The position numbers and the translations under genes are program-made. This document shows, in pieces, positions 32,281 to 40,622 of a stretch of 64,000 nucleotides of DNA. Within the stretch, counting starts at the first letter, position 1, and each line of letters opens with the position of its first letter. The stretch is taken from contig CAMZAX010000007.1 of NCBI GenBank assembly GCA_947304355.1, forward strand, positions 1 to 64,000, written 5' to 3'. Below the pieces are notes generated by a model. The model was not told the DNA's origin. It ran no database searches and was given only the letters and a program-made list of their open reading frames with translations. The DNA comes from an uncultured Selenomonadales bacterium. GTDB taxonomy: Bacteria; Bacillota; Negativicutes; Selenomonadales; Selenomonadaceae.

Positions 32281-33840
32281 ATGCATCGATTGGAATTTGT
32301 CATCAAAACGCTGTCGCCATGCGTCCTCACGTCGACCAGCAACGCGACCGTCATGACGGGCACGCATTCGGCTTTCAGCGGCTCGATTGTTCGCGGAATA
32401 CTTGCTTCACGCTACGTTGCTGTTCAAAAGCTCAGTGACGAGGCGCACGACAAAACGTTCCGCGAAATTTTTTTCGGCGGCTTGAAGTTCCTGCCCGCCA
32501 ATCCCGACTTGCTGAACAAACGCGCTTTCGTACTGCCGATGTCGTTGCAGAGCGGCAAAGCCGGCACATCCGACGGCGACAAGATTCAAGACCTGCTCGG
32601 CGACGAAAAACCCCGACGCGGTTACAAAAGTTTTCGCGGCTTCGGCGTCCTTGACGGCAATAAAATTTTCAGACCGCAAGTCAAAACGAATATGTTCATG
32701 CACATGAGTCGCAGCGGCGAAAAGGAACGCACGGCGGGCAGGAGCGTCGACGGGCAAATCTACAATTACGAGGCTCTCGACGCCGGGCAAGTCTTTCGCG
32801 GCGAAATTATCGGCGACGAAAATCTTTTGCGGCAACTGCGCGACGGGCTCGCTTTGGACGGCGACAACATGCCGGCTTATATCGGGCGGTCAAAGTTCAC
32901 GCAATACGGCAAATGCCTCGTGACTTTCGGCGACGTTAAACCACTGCCCGCGCAGATTGACGCCGATAAAATTTTCTTGCGCCTGGACACGCCGCTTATC
33001 CCCGCAAACGATTGCTTCTTGAACGCCGAAAAAATTTTGACGACGGAAGTCGCGGACAAACTCGGCGAAAAATTTTCGATCGGCAAAGTGTTCGCGTCCG
33101 GCGTCGAAGTCGAAAATTTCGTCGTGCCTTGGGGCATGAAACGTCCGCGCGTTTCGGCTTTGGCGTCGGGCTCCGTCTTTGAGCTGAAAACCGCTGCGCC
33201 CCTGACTGACGACGATAAAGCCTTACTGAACGAAAAAATATTCGCGGGTTTCGGTTTGCGCACGGAAGAGGGTTTCGGACAAGTACGACTTTGGCAACCG
33301 TCGCCCGATTTCTTGAAAGGCACGCACGACAAAGATGACCTTGCACAGCCCGAAACGTTTTCGGCAGAGACCGTCGCGCTGGCGAAAAAAATCTTGACGG
33401 CTTATCTTTTGGAGCAGGTAAGGATTGACGCCTACGAAGACGCCGAAAAACTTCGCCCGCAACTGCGGCGCGGCAACATGACGCACTTTTTCACGCGGCT
33501 CGGCGGTATCCTTTCAAGCGTCGGCAAAAACAACGTCCGTGAAAATTTCAAGGCGCGTCTTGAACTTGAAATTCGCGGCGGCAGTCGCTTCGAAGAACAT
33601 TTGAAAAAATTCGAGATGGCGAACGGACAGAAATTCTTCGACGTGTTCACCGGCAGAGCTGATTTCCCGCGCAACGTTCACGACTTGATAAGCGAAACCG
33701 CGACGGGGCAACTCAAAGGCGTGATTGATTTCGGCGACGACGATTTTTCGGACGACGCATTCATTACAGAGTATCTGACGAATTATTTCCGCTCCGCACG
33801 CAAAATCGCGGCGTCTTCGGGAGGTGAAAGGCGTGAATAG
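32281..33840 (+). CDS. csx10: Csx10-like RAMP (Cas5-type) with long helical C-terminus
   Basis: The ~519-residue protein starts HRLEFVIKTLSPCVLTS and has GTHSAFSGSIVRGILASRY and a glycine-rich GLRTEEGFGQVRLW loop near residue 325, as in Csx10, the Cas5-like subunit of III-D. After ~residue 345 comes a ~170-residue mostly helical extension that does not look like a RAMP. No separate Cas11 (small subunit) gene is visible in the operon, so this extension is a candidate for a fused small subunit. The ATG at 32281 has GGAGG ten bases upstream and is preferred to the GTG at 32275. Confidence 0.78.
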   Translation: MHRLEFVIKTLSPCVLTSTSNATVMTGTHSAFSGSIVRGILASRYVAVQKLSDEAHDKTFREIFFGGLKFLPANPDLLNKRAFVLPMSLQSGKAGTSDGDKIQDLLGDEKPRRGYKSFRGFGVLDGNKIFRPQVKTNMFMHMSRSGEKERTAGRSVDGQIYNYEALDAGQVFRGEIIGDENLLRQLRDGLALDGDNMPAYIGRSKFTQYGKCLVTFGDVKPLPAQIDADKIFLRLDTPLIPANDCFLNAEKILTTEVADKLGEKFSIGKVFASGVEVENFVVPWGMKRPRVSALASGSVFELKTAAPLTDDDKALLNEKIFAGFGLRTEEGFGQVRLWQPSPDFLKGTHDKDDLAQPETFSAETVALAKKILTAYLLEQVRIDAYEDAEKLRPQLRRGNMTHFFTRLGGILSSVGKNNVRENFKARLELEIRGGSRFEEHLKKFEMANGQKFFDVFTGRADFPRNVHDLISETATGQLKGVIDFGDDDFSDDAFITEYLTNYFRSARKIAASSGGERRE

Positions 33841-35194
33841 TTCAAGCGTTATCGGCAAAATTTTAATCGAGGGCGATTTGGTTTTGATGTCGCCGCTTCT
33901 GATTGGCGACGGCGCGGGCGAAACTTCCGACAACTTCCGCGACGTGCACGTCCTTAAAAATCGGCGCGGCGAACCGTTCATACCCGGCACTTCGCTTTGC
34001 GGCGTTCTGCTTGATTGGCTTGAAAACGTATCGCCCGCTTGGTCTACAAAAATTTTCGGCGACACAGACGAAATGCAAAGTTCAATTCAAGTTGAAGACA
34101 TTGCATTGACGGGCAGCGAAGTCATTGCTCGTGATGGCGTGCGCATCGACGGCTTGACGGGCACAGGCGAAGACGGCGGCAAATACGATTTCGAGGTCGT
34201 GGAACGCGGCGCGGCAGGTAAGCTTCGCCTGCTGATAAATCTGCGCGGCATTCACGTCAACAAAAATTTCGACGGCGACAAAAATTATTCGCTTGACGAC
34301 ATAACTGCGGTAGTCGCCCGCCTGTCGCGCAGATTGCATGACGGGATTCGACTCGGCGCGCTCACGTCAAAAGGTTTCGGATTGGTCGCCGCCAAAAACT
34401 TGACTGCAAGCCTTTACGACTTCCGCGACGCCAATGACGTTGCCGCGTGGCTCACCGAAAAAAAGCCCGCTCGTGAAATTCAACCGTCCTCCGAACAAAA
34501 TTCCGCAAGCCCGAAAGATTTCGTCGTCGACGCGCAATTTCAATTCAACTCGTCATTCATTATCCGCGATTATGACGTCAGCGCGAAGGATAAGGAAAAA
34601 AATATTTCTGCCGTAACGCTCAAGAGCCGCAAGGATTTCGTCATTCCCGGCACCGGTCTCAAGGGCGTCCTGCGCCACCGCGCCGAATACATCTTCGGCA
34701 AGCTCGGTCTCGACACAAAACTTTTGGACGGCTTGATGGGCACTTCGGCGGACGACAAAAAAATCAAGAGTCGCTTTATCGTGGCGGAAAGTTACATCGC
34801 CCCCGAATACTTCGCAGAAGTCGAACACACGCGCAACAAAATCGACAGATTCACGGGCGGCACGTTGCAAGGCACACTGTTCACCACAAAGCCCGCTTAC
34901 CAAAAGAATCGCGGCGCGGCAACGTTCAATCTCCATTTTGAAATTCGCGATGCCAACGAAGCCGAAGCCGGCCTTGCGATTTTTTTGTTGCGAGATTTGT
35001 GGCTCGGTCGCGTGGCTTTGGGCGGCGAAAAATCTGTCGGGCGCGGCACCGTCAGCGGTCTTTCCGCCGAAATCTGTTTCAACGGCAAGACTTACAAACT
35101 CGGCGCGAACGGCAAAGTTATCGGCGACGGCAAGTCGGAGCTTGAAGACTTCGCGACAGCATTGAAACATTTCGCGGGAGGTGACGGCAAATGA
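33833..35194 (+). CDS. Double-RAMP protein (Cas7-2x type)
   Basis: The ~453-residue protein has two Cas7-like domains. The first starts ILIEGDLVLMSPLLIGDGAGE with PFIPGTSLCGVLLDWL. The second has the same features around KDFVIPGTGLKGVLRHRAEYIF and VALGGEKSVGRGTVSGL. A tandem Cas7 fusion is known in III-D2 complexes, where one gene supplies two backbone positions. The GTG at 33833 has GGAGGTG just upstream; it overlaps the csx10 stop by eight bases. Confidence 0.82.
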   Translation: MNSSSVIGKILIEGDLVLMSPLLIGDGAGETSDNFRDVHVLKNRRGEPFIPGTSLCGVLLDWLENVSPAWSTKIFGDTDEMQSSIQVEDIALTGSEVIARDGVRIDGLTGTGEDGGKYDFEVVERGAAGKLRLLINLRGIHVNKNFDGDKNYSLDDITAVVARLSRRLHDGIRLGALTSKGFGLVAAKNLTASLYDFRDANDVAAWLTEKKPAREIQPSSEQNSASPKDFVVDAQFQFNSSFIIRDYDVSAKDKEKNISAVTLKSRKDFVIPGTGLKGVLRHRAEYIFGKLGLDTKLLDGLMGTSADDKKIKSRFIVAESYIAPEYFAEVEHTRNKIDRFTGGTLQGTLFTTKPAYQKNRGAATFNLHFEIRDANEAEAGLAIFLLRDLWLGRVALGGEKSVGRGTVSGLSAEICFNGKTYKLGANGKVIGDGKSELEDFATALKHFAGGDGK

Positions 35195-35757
35195 ACGGCT
35201 TGGACTTGGCCAAACGAGTCGGTCTTCAGCTTGGCGAGTGCAAATCTTTTTCGGAACCGATTGACTGCCCTGCGACAGAACTCGAAAAATTTCTGCGCGG
35301 GAAAATCGACGACGGCATTGTCGTGGCGTGGCAAGTTCAAAGCGTCGTCTGGGGCTCGTTCGACGGCAAAAAATTTTTCTTCAAGGACAACACCGCGCCA
35401 AACGTTGACGACTGGTTGGAGTGTCGCATTTTCAACGAGAGCGCGGAAATTCATCTTAAACGTTCGGGCAACAAATTTATCGGGCGTTTCATTCGCGACG
35501 CGGCGGGCAACGGTACTTTCTGCGTCGACAGCTTTTCACGGCTTTGGGGCGAGTGCACGGCGGCGACGGGCGATTGGATAACTTTGACTGACAAGCCACG
35601 CAAAATTTCCATGACGTTGCCCTGCGCCGGCGACGGCAAAAAATTTTACGGACTTTTGACACGAAACTATATCGGCAGCGACGACGCAACGGGCTTGAGC
35701 GGATACGTCGATTATCGTTTCGTCGCGATTGAGCCCGCCGATTGGGACGGTGATTGA
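35191..35757 (+). CDS. csx19: Csx19-like protein
   Basis: The 188-residue protein has a mostly beta pattern with VVAWQVQSVVWGSFDGKKFFF and a C-terminal YVDYRFVAIEPADWD. Size, composition and position between the double RAMP and the long RAMP match Csx19 (TIGR03984 type), a small subunit of unknown function that marks subtype III-D. Assignment rests partly on context. It is coupled by an ATGA overlap to the gene before it. Confidence 0.65.
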   Translation: MNGLDLAKRVGLQLGECKSFSEPIDCPATELEKFLRGKIDDGIVVAWQVQSVVWGSFDGKKFFFKDNTAPNVDDWLECRIFNESAEIHLKRSGNKFIGRFIRDAAGNGTFCVDSFSRLWGECTAATGDWITLTDKPRKISMTLPCAGDGKKFYGLLTRNYIGSDDATGLSGYVDYRFVAIEPADWDGD

Positions 35758-35758
35758 C

Positions 35759-37762
35759 ATGGGAAGAAAAGGCATTTCGCTTGACGAACTCAGACAACAA
35801 CGCGGATTCAAATCGCCCGAAGATTCGCCGCCGAAGAAGAAACTTCAGCAACAAAGAAATTTTCAATCGCAACGCAATTCGCAACCGCAACAAAATCCTG
35901 CGCGGCAAGCGACTGCGCCTTATAACTTCGTCTCGTTGCCCGAAAAGGTTTTGCCCGCGCAATTTAACGGCGTCGACGGCTTCAAAGAACACCTCGGCTC
36001 GTCGGGCAACATCAGCGGCGAAATTTTATTGGACATCTCGACTTTGACACCGCTTTTCATCGGCGGCAACGGCTCGAAGAGTTTCGCGCCCGTCGACAAG
36101 CCGATTATCCCCGGCTCGTCTCTGCGCGGCATGTTCAAAAATATTTTCAAAATCGTGACGTGCGGCGCATTTCGCGGGCAGACGACTTCGCAAGGCAAGG
36201 GCGAAGACTTCAACGACGAACACATTTATTTCCGCGCGCTCATGGGCGTCGGGCGTTATCCTTGGACGAAGGATTTGAACAAACTTTACAACGGCAGGAT
36301 GACACACAGCGCGAAGGGCAAGGACGGCAAATTGCACCCCGTCAAGAACGCGCGCCCCGGCTTTTTGATTTGCACGACCGACAACAAATACTTTATCGCG
36401 CCGTCGATTTACAAAAGCGACCGCAAGGAAGACCGCACTCTGATTCGCGAATACGAAGAGAAATTCCACGCGCGCATTGACGAAAGAAATTCCAGTTGCG
36501 TCGAATGGCATGACGGCACGGCTTACATAATCACGGGCAGCCAGAATTTTGAAAAGCTTTATTGTGGCAAATGCTATGATAAATTGAAGGGTGACGACAA
36601 GAAAAAAGCCGGCAAGCAGTTTATTCGATTTACCAAACTCGATTACGTCGATTGGAGCCGAGACCATTGGATTGACTTGCCCGAAGAAGTCCGCACCTCC
36701 TACGAACACGACCGCAACCGTCGCGGCGTCGACTTGTTCACCGACAAAGGCATTATGAAACGCGCCGAGCTTGAACGACTGACAAAAAAATCTTTGCCCG
36801 ACATCAAGTCGCTGATTCCCTGCCACTTCCTTGAGGAGCGCGGGCAAGTCACGGCGTTCGGGCACGGGCAATGTTTCCGCATTCCCTATCAAAAACGAAT
36901 CGGCGACGCCGCAAAAATTTTGGACAACAACGCGACAGACTTCGCCGACGCCGTTTTCGGGTGCACCGAGCTTTGGGCAAGCCGCGTTTACTTCGAGGAC
37001 GCCGTGCCCGTCGACGGCAAAGTTTCCGAACTTGCTGCGGCAAAGGCGCATCCGCTCATGCAACCCAATCCGACTTCATATCAGCTCTACCTCAAGCAAG
37101 ACGGCGACACGCTGAATCATTGGGACGCCGTTGCCGCGCAGATTCGCGGTTACAAATTTTATTGGCACAACGACACCGACGATTGGAAGGCAAACGCCTT
37201 TGAACTCGGCGAAAATCAAAAACGCGTCGACGGCGGGAAAGAACCTTTGACCAAAGACATCACGCCGCTTAACAGAGGCAACAAGTTCCTTGCAAAGATT
37301 CGTTTCAAAAACCTCAGCGCGGTCGAACTCGGCGCGTTGATGATGATGTTCGATTTGTACGGTTCAACTGACGCGGCTTACAAAATCGGCATGGGCAAGC
37401 CCTTCGGCTTCGGCAGCGTCCGAATCAAGCCGACGCTTTTGGTTGAAAACGACGACGCCTATTCCGAACTTTTCGGCGCGGACGGCTGGCAAAACCCTTG
37501 CTGCGAAAAAAATCCCGCCGAATATCTCGACGCCTTCAAAGATTATCTGCGGTCTTGCGACATGTACGAGACGTGGCGACAGGTTATGGTTGAGTTGAAA
37601 AAAATTCTGGACTGGTCGTTGACCAAGCGGGAGCGTTGGAGCCAAAAAATTGCAACCATGCGCGGCAGCGTCAAAATCCGAGACGGCAAGCAAACCATGG
37701 AGCTTGACGAGCGTTTTCGGCAACGTGACCCCTTGCCGACAATCTTCGACGTGGTCAAATGA
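35759..37762 (+). CDS. Long RAMP protein with large insertion (TIGR03986 type, Cas7-insertion)
   Basis: The ~667-residue protein has a Gln/Arg-rich N-terminal tail (residues ~10-60, many Q and N), then a RAMP start SGEILLDISTLTPLFIGGNGS and IIPGSSLRGMFKNIFKI. A long insertion (~residues 130-400) includes YCGKCYDK with a CxxC pair. A second RAMP-like half ends with IGMGKPFGFGSVRIK. This matches the TIGR03986-type subunit of III-D, the Cas7 with insertion. The ATG at 35759 is preceded by GGGACGGTGA. Confidence 0.8.
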   Translation: MGRKGISLDELRQQRGFKSPEDSPPKKKLQQQRNFQSQRNSQPQQNPARQATAPYNFVSLPEKVLPAQFNGVDGFKEHLGSSGNISGEILLDISTLTPLFIGGNGSKSFAPVDKPIIPGSSLRGMFKNIFKIVTCGAFRGQTTSQGKGEDFNDEHIYFRALMGVGRYPWTKDLNKLYNGRMTHSAKGKDGKLHPVKNARPGFLICTTDNKYFIAPSIYKSDRKEDRTLIREYEEKFHARIDERNSSCVEWHDGTAYIITGSQNFEKLYCGKCYDKLKGDDKKKAGKQFIRFTKLDYVDWSRDHWIDLPEEVRTSYEHDRNRRGVDLFTDKGIMKRAELERLTKKSLPDIKSLIPCHFLEERGQVTAFGHGQCFRIPYQKRIGDAAKILDNNATDFADAVFGCTELWASRVYFEDAVPVDGKVSELAAAKAHPLMQPNPTSYQLYLKQDGDTLNHWDAVAAQIRGYKFYWHNDTDDWKANAFELGENQKRVDGGKEPLTKDITPLNRGNKFLAKIRFKNLSAVELGALMMMFDLYGSTDAAYKIGMGKPFGFGSVRIKPTLLVENDDAYSELFGADGWQNPCCEKNPAEYLDAFKDYLRSCDMYETWRQVMVELKKILDWSLTKRERWSQKIATMRGSVKIRDGKQTMELDERFRQRDPLPTIFDVVK

Positions 37763-38574
37763 TCGGCGCGGTCGTTTACCTGTTGCGGGCGGAAAATTCG
37801 GCACCCTTGTCGCCGATAAACGGGCGGCTTATGCACGCGGCGTTCTTCAAAATTCTGAACGATTATTCGCCAATGCTGGGTTCCTTCGTCCACAACGAAC
37901 AAAACTTAAAACCGTTCACGGTATCGTTTCTTGAATCGGCGCAAGACTTTGCGGACGGCGACGAGCGGCGTTTGATTCGGCGCGGCGAAAAATTTTTTTG
38001 GCGCGTGACGGGGCTCAACGAAGACATTCTTCAAGCGGCGTTGAACGTGGCTGTCGGAGAAAAAATCCAAGCCGGTGCCTTGTCCTTGCGCGTGGAAAAA
38101 ATCATCTGCAACAACAACGCCCGCGCCGATTCGGGCATCATCTCGGTCGAAGATTTTATCTTCGCCGTCAAACACGCGCCGCCCGTCAAGGAAATTCGCT
38201 TTGACTTCGTGTCGCCCGTGTCCTTTCGCATTGACGACTTTGACGCGCCGTATCCGCGCCCCGAATTGATTTTCGCTTCACTCGCCGACAAGTGGTCACA
38301 ATCAGAAATGCCCGCTGCCGTCGACAAAAAATTTATTCGCGAACTCGCCGCGCAGATTCATCTGACTCAATGGAGCGGTGAGAGCCGAAAATTTTATTTC
38401 GGGCGCGACAGAGGAACGCTGGCTTTCTTCGGGCGGTTCCTTTACAACGTCGAGGATACGGACAAAGATTTAAACAAAGTCTTCACGTTGCTTGCCAAGT
38501 TCGGCGAATTTTCCGGCGTCGGTCGATTGACGGGACAAGGTTTCGGACAAACGAGCGTTTCGTGTTTCAGCTGA
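37759..38574 (+). CDS. cas6: Cas6 crRNA-processing endoribonuclease
   Basis: The 271-residue RAMP cuts pre-crRNA in the repeat. The N-terminus has GRLMHAAFFKILN with a conserved His that may be catalytic. The C-terminus is the classic Cas6 glycine-rich loop FSGVGRLTGQGFGQTSV. It is last in the III-D operon (ATGA overlap). Its own coding sequence contains a short match to the core of the CRISPR repeat near 37907-37923. Confidence 0.9.
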   Translation: MIGAVVYLLRAENSAPLSPINGRLMHAAFFKILNDYSPMLGSFVHNEQNLKPFTVSFLESAQDFADGDERRLIRRGEKFFWRVTGLNEDILQAALNVAVGEKIQAGALSLRVEKIICNNNARADSGIISVEDFIFAVKHAPPVKEIRFDFVSPVSFRIDDFDAPYPRPELIFASLADKWSQSEMPAAVDKKFIRELAAQIHLTQWSGESRKFYFGRDRGTLAFFGRFLYNVEDTDKDLNKVFTLLAKFGEFSGVGRLTGQGFGQTSVSCFS

Positions 38575-38594
38575 CGATTTGCATTGCAAAAAAA

Positions 38595-38626
38595 AACGCC
38601 TGAGCAATCGGGCGGTTTTAATTTTT
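38595..38626. terminator. Hairpin between cas6 and the defence operon
   Basis: CGCC (38597-38600) and GGCG (38611-38614) with flanking A and T runs; it lies between convergent genes and could serve both. The stem is short. Confidence 0.4.
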
Positions 38627-40612
38627 CTTGCGGTGTTCAATCGAAATGACGGGCACCAAAATTTCTTCCAAGGACGCGCCGCCGTGAATCTCGTTGCCGG
38701 GTGCGCCCTTTTGTGCGAAGCGCGAATAATCCGCGAAAATTATTTTGCCGTCGTGTTCGAGGGCGTTCGGAAAGTTTTCGGCGTCGTGCGGCAACGCGTC
38801 AGCGAATCGCCCGTTTTTGTAGACCTTGCGATTTTCGGCGGGCTGCGCGGCGTTGAAGTTTGTTTGACGGGCAAGCACCGCCAAGCGACTCGTGCCGTGA
38901 TCTGCGCTGAGAATTATTTTGTCGTAACCTTTGAACGCACGCAAAATTTTTTCCTTGAGGGTCGTCAGCAAATACAGTTCGCTTAAAATATTTTCGGGGT
39001 AAGGAAGATTCTCGTGCTTGCGCGTGTCGAGTGAAAGCACTTCGCCCGCAACGTTCCTGCCTTGCAAAAAGTCCTTGTTGAGCTCCGTGACTGAAGGCAA
39101 ATTGCAACGCCCGACTTGATACTTGACCGAAAAATTTCCCGCCAACGACGCGAAGTCTGCCGCAAAAAAGTTCATGTACTCCGCGCCCAGCCCGTCGACG
39201 AAAAAAATCGCCGACTTATCGGAATACTCCGCGCCGACAATTTCATTGCGCGACTTCAAGGCGTAAATGGTTTCGTCCGCCTTGCAAGCGATTTCGGCAA
39301 CCCGGCGATTGAAATCCTCGGTCAGTCGATTGGTTACCTTGAGCCATCGATACCGGCGAAAATATTCAGCTTGCTCCGCCGTCAAACCCGCCGCGCCTTC
39401 GGACAAATACTTTGCCAACGCGGGGAATGTCCGTTGCAAAATCTTCCTTGCCGCCGCCGATTCGCCGAACCGAACTCGTTGCAAAATCTCGAAGACGGCA
39501 AGACGCTCGGTTTGCGAATTGTCCGTCAAAATTTTCAGGGCAATAAACTTGTCCGCCGACTTGACCCGTTCGCCGAAATGTTCGGGCGGCAACATTTTCA
39601 TGAGCGACAAAATTTCACGCCGCTCGTCACAGAGGTCGTCGAAGTTTTTTTCAGCGGCGCAAACAAAAATCTGTTCGTAAATCTGCGCGGCGAAATCTTC
39701 GAAGGAGTCCGCCGCATTGGCGCAACGTGCCGCATAACTCAAACCCTGCAACTTGCACCTCAACCACAAAAGCCATTGCTGAAACTTTTCAAGGTCGCCA
39801 AAATTTTTAAACACCATCGCGCTGAAGGTGTCGACTTTGAATTCTTCGCAAAACGCCCGCTCGAAACTTCCCGAAGCCGCAACCAAATCGGCAAGCCGTT
39901 GCCAATGATCTTCGCGCCCGTCATTTCGTTTGAACTCGGCAGGCAAGGCGTAACGGCAGCGGAGCAGGTCAAACGCGTTGGCGATTACTTTAACGTCGTC
40001 GAAAAAATTTTTGTCCTGAAAGTGGACGGCGTGAGCCGTATACAGGGTCAACGTCGCGGCGGGCGACTCTTCCAAACGCTGAAAATATTGCTTGAAGCCG
40101 TCAACGCGCTCGCCGGCAGTATTGAACTGCATGGACTTTTGAATTATCGTCAGCGAACATTCGTCCGTTGCCGCCGCCGAAAGGATTATGCATTCCCTTT
40201 TGCGCGGGTCGGTGCCCTTCAGCGACAGGAAAAAATCTTTCAGCCGATACGTCAGAAAATACACGCGGAACGAGTAAATCTCGCCTTTGAACACGTCGAC
40301 GAACATTTTGACTTCTTGCGCGGCGCGTTCGGGATTGACGCGCAGAAATGCCGACAACGGCAGGACGCAAACGCTTCGGGTTGTCCCTTGCAAGTCGTTA
40401 CGCAACTTCCGCAGATTCGGCAAGCTGTCGGAGCCCGCGCAGTAATCCGACAGGAAAATAAAATCCGTCGTCAGCGTGCCCAGAAAATTTTTCATTTCGC
40501 GCCACTCCGACAACGAATCCGTATTTATGAACCGCACGGGCGTCAAAGCTTGTTGACCCTTGTCGTGCCGCAAAAATGTCTTAAGCTCCTCAAGATCTTC
40601 AAAGATAATCAT
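38618..40612 (-). CDS. pglZ: PglZ-domain protein (BREX-type phosphatase-like)
   Basis: The 664-residue protein has the alkaline-phosphatase-like PglZ core: metal Asp473 in AIFFVDGLGAEYM and Asp571-His572 in IILSADHGTSRLAVLA, with the end GGASLEEILVPVI typical for PglZ. The N-terminal ~450 residues are helical. PglZ is the shared component of BREX and related systems, and it is last in this six-gene minus-strand operon. It is shorter than many PglZ proteins (~800). Confidence 0.8.
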   Translation of the reverse strand: MIIFEDLEELKTFLRHDKGQQALTPVRFINTDSLSEWREMKNFLGTLTTDFIFLSDYCAGSDSLPNLRKLRNDLQGTTRSVCVLPLSAFLRVNPERAAQEVKMFVDVFKGEIYSFRVYFLTYRLKDFFLSLKGTDPRKRECIILSAAATDECSLTIIQKSMQFNTAGERVDGFKQYFQRLEESPAATLTLYTAHAVHFQDKNFFDDVKVIANAFDLLRCRYALPAEFKRNDGREDHWQRLADLVAASGSFERAFCEEFKVDTFSAMVFKNFGDLEKFQQWLLWLRCKLQGLSYAARCANAADSFEDFAAQIYEQIFVCAAEKNFDDLCDERREILSLMKMLPPEHFGERVKSADKFIALKILTDNSQTERLAVFEILQRVRFGESAAARKILQRTFPALAKYLSEGAAGLTAEQAEYFRRYRWLKVTNRLTEDFNRRVAEIACKADETIYALKSRNEIVGAEYSDKSAIFFVDGLGAEYMNFFAADFASLAGNFSVKYQVGRCNLPSVTELNKDFLQGRNVAGEVLSLDTRKHENLPYPENILSELYLLTTLKEKILRAFKGYDKIILSADHGTSRLAVLARQTNFNAAQPAENRKVYKNGRFADALPHDAENFPNALEHDGKIIFADYSRFAQKGAPGNEIHGGASLEEILVPVISIEHRKKN

Positions 40613-40622
40613 TACGCTCGCC

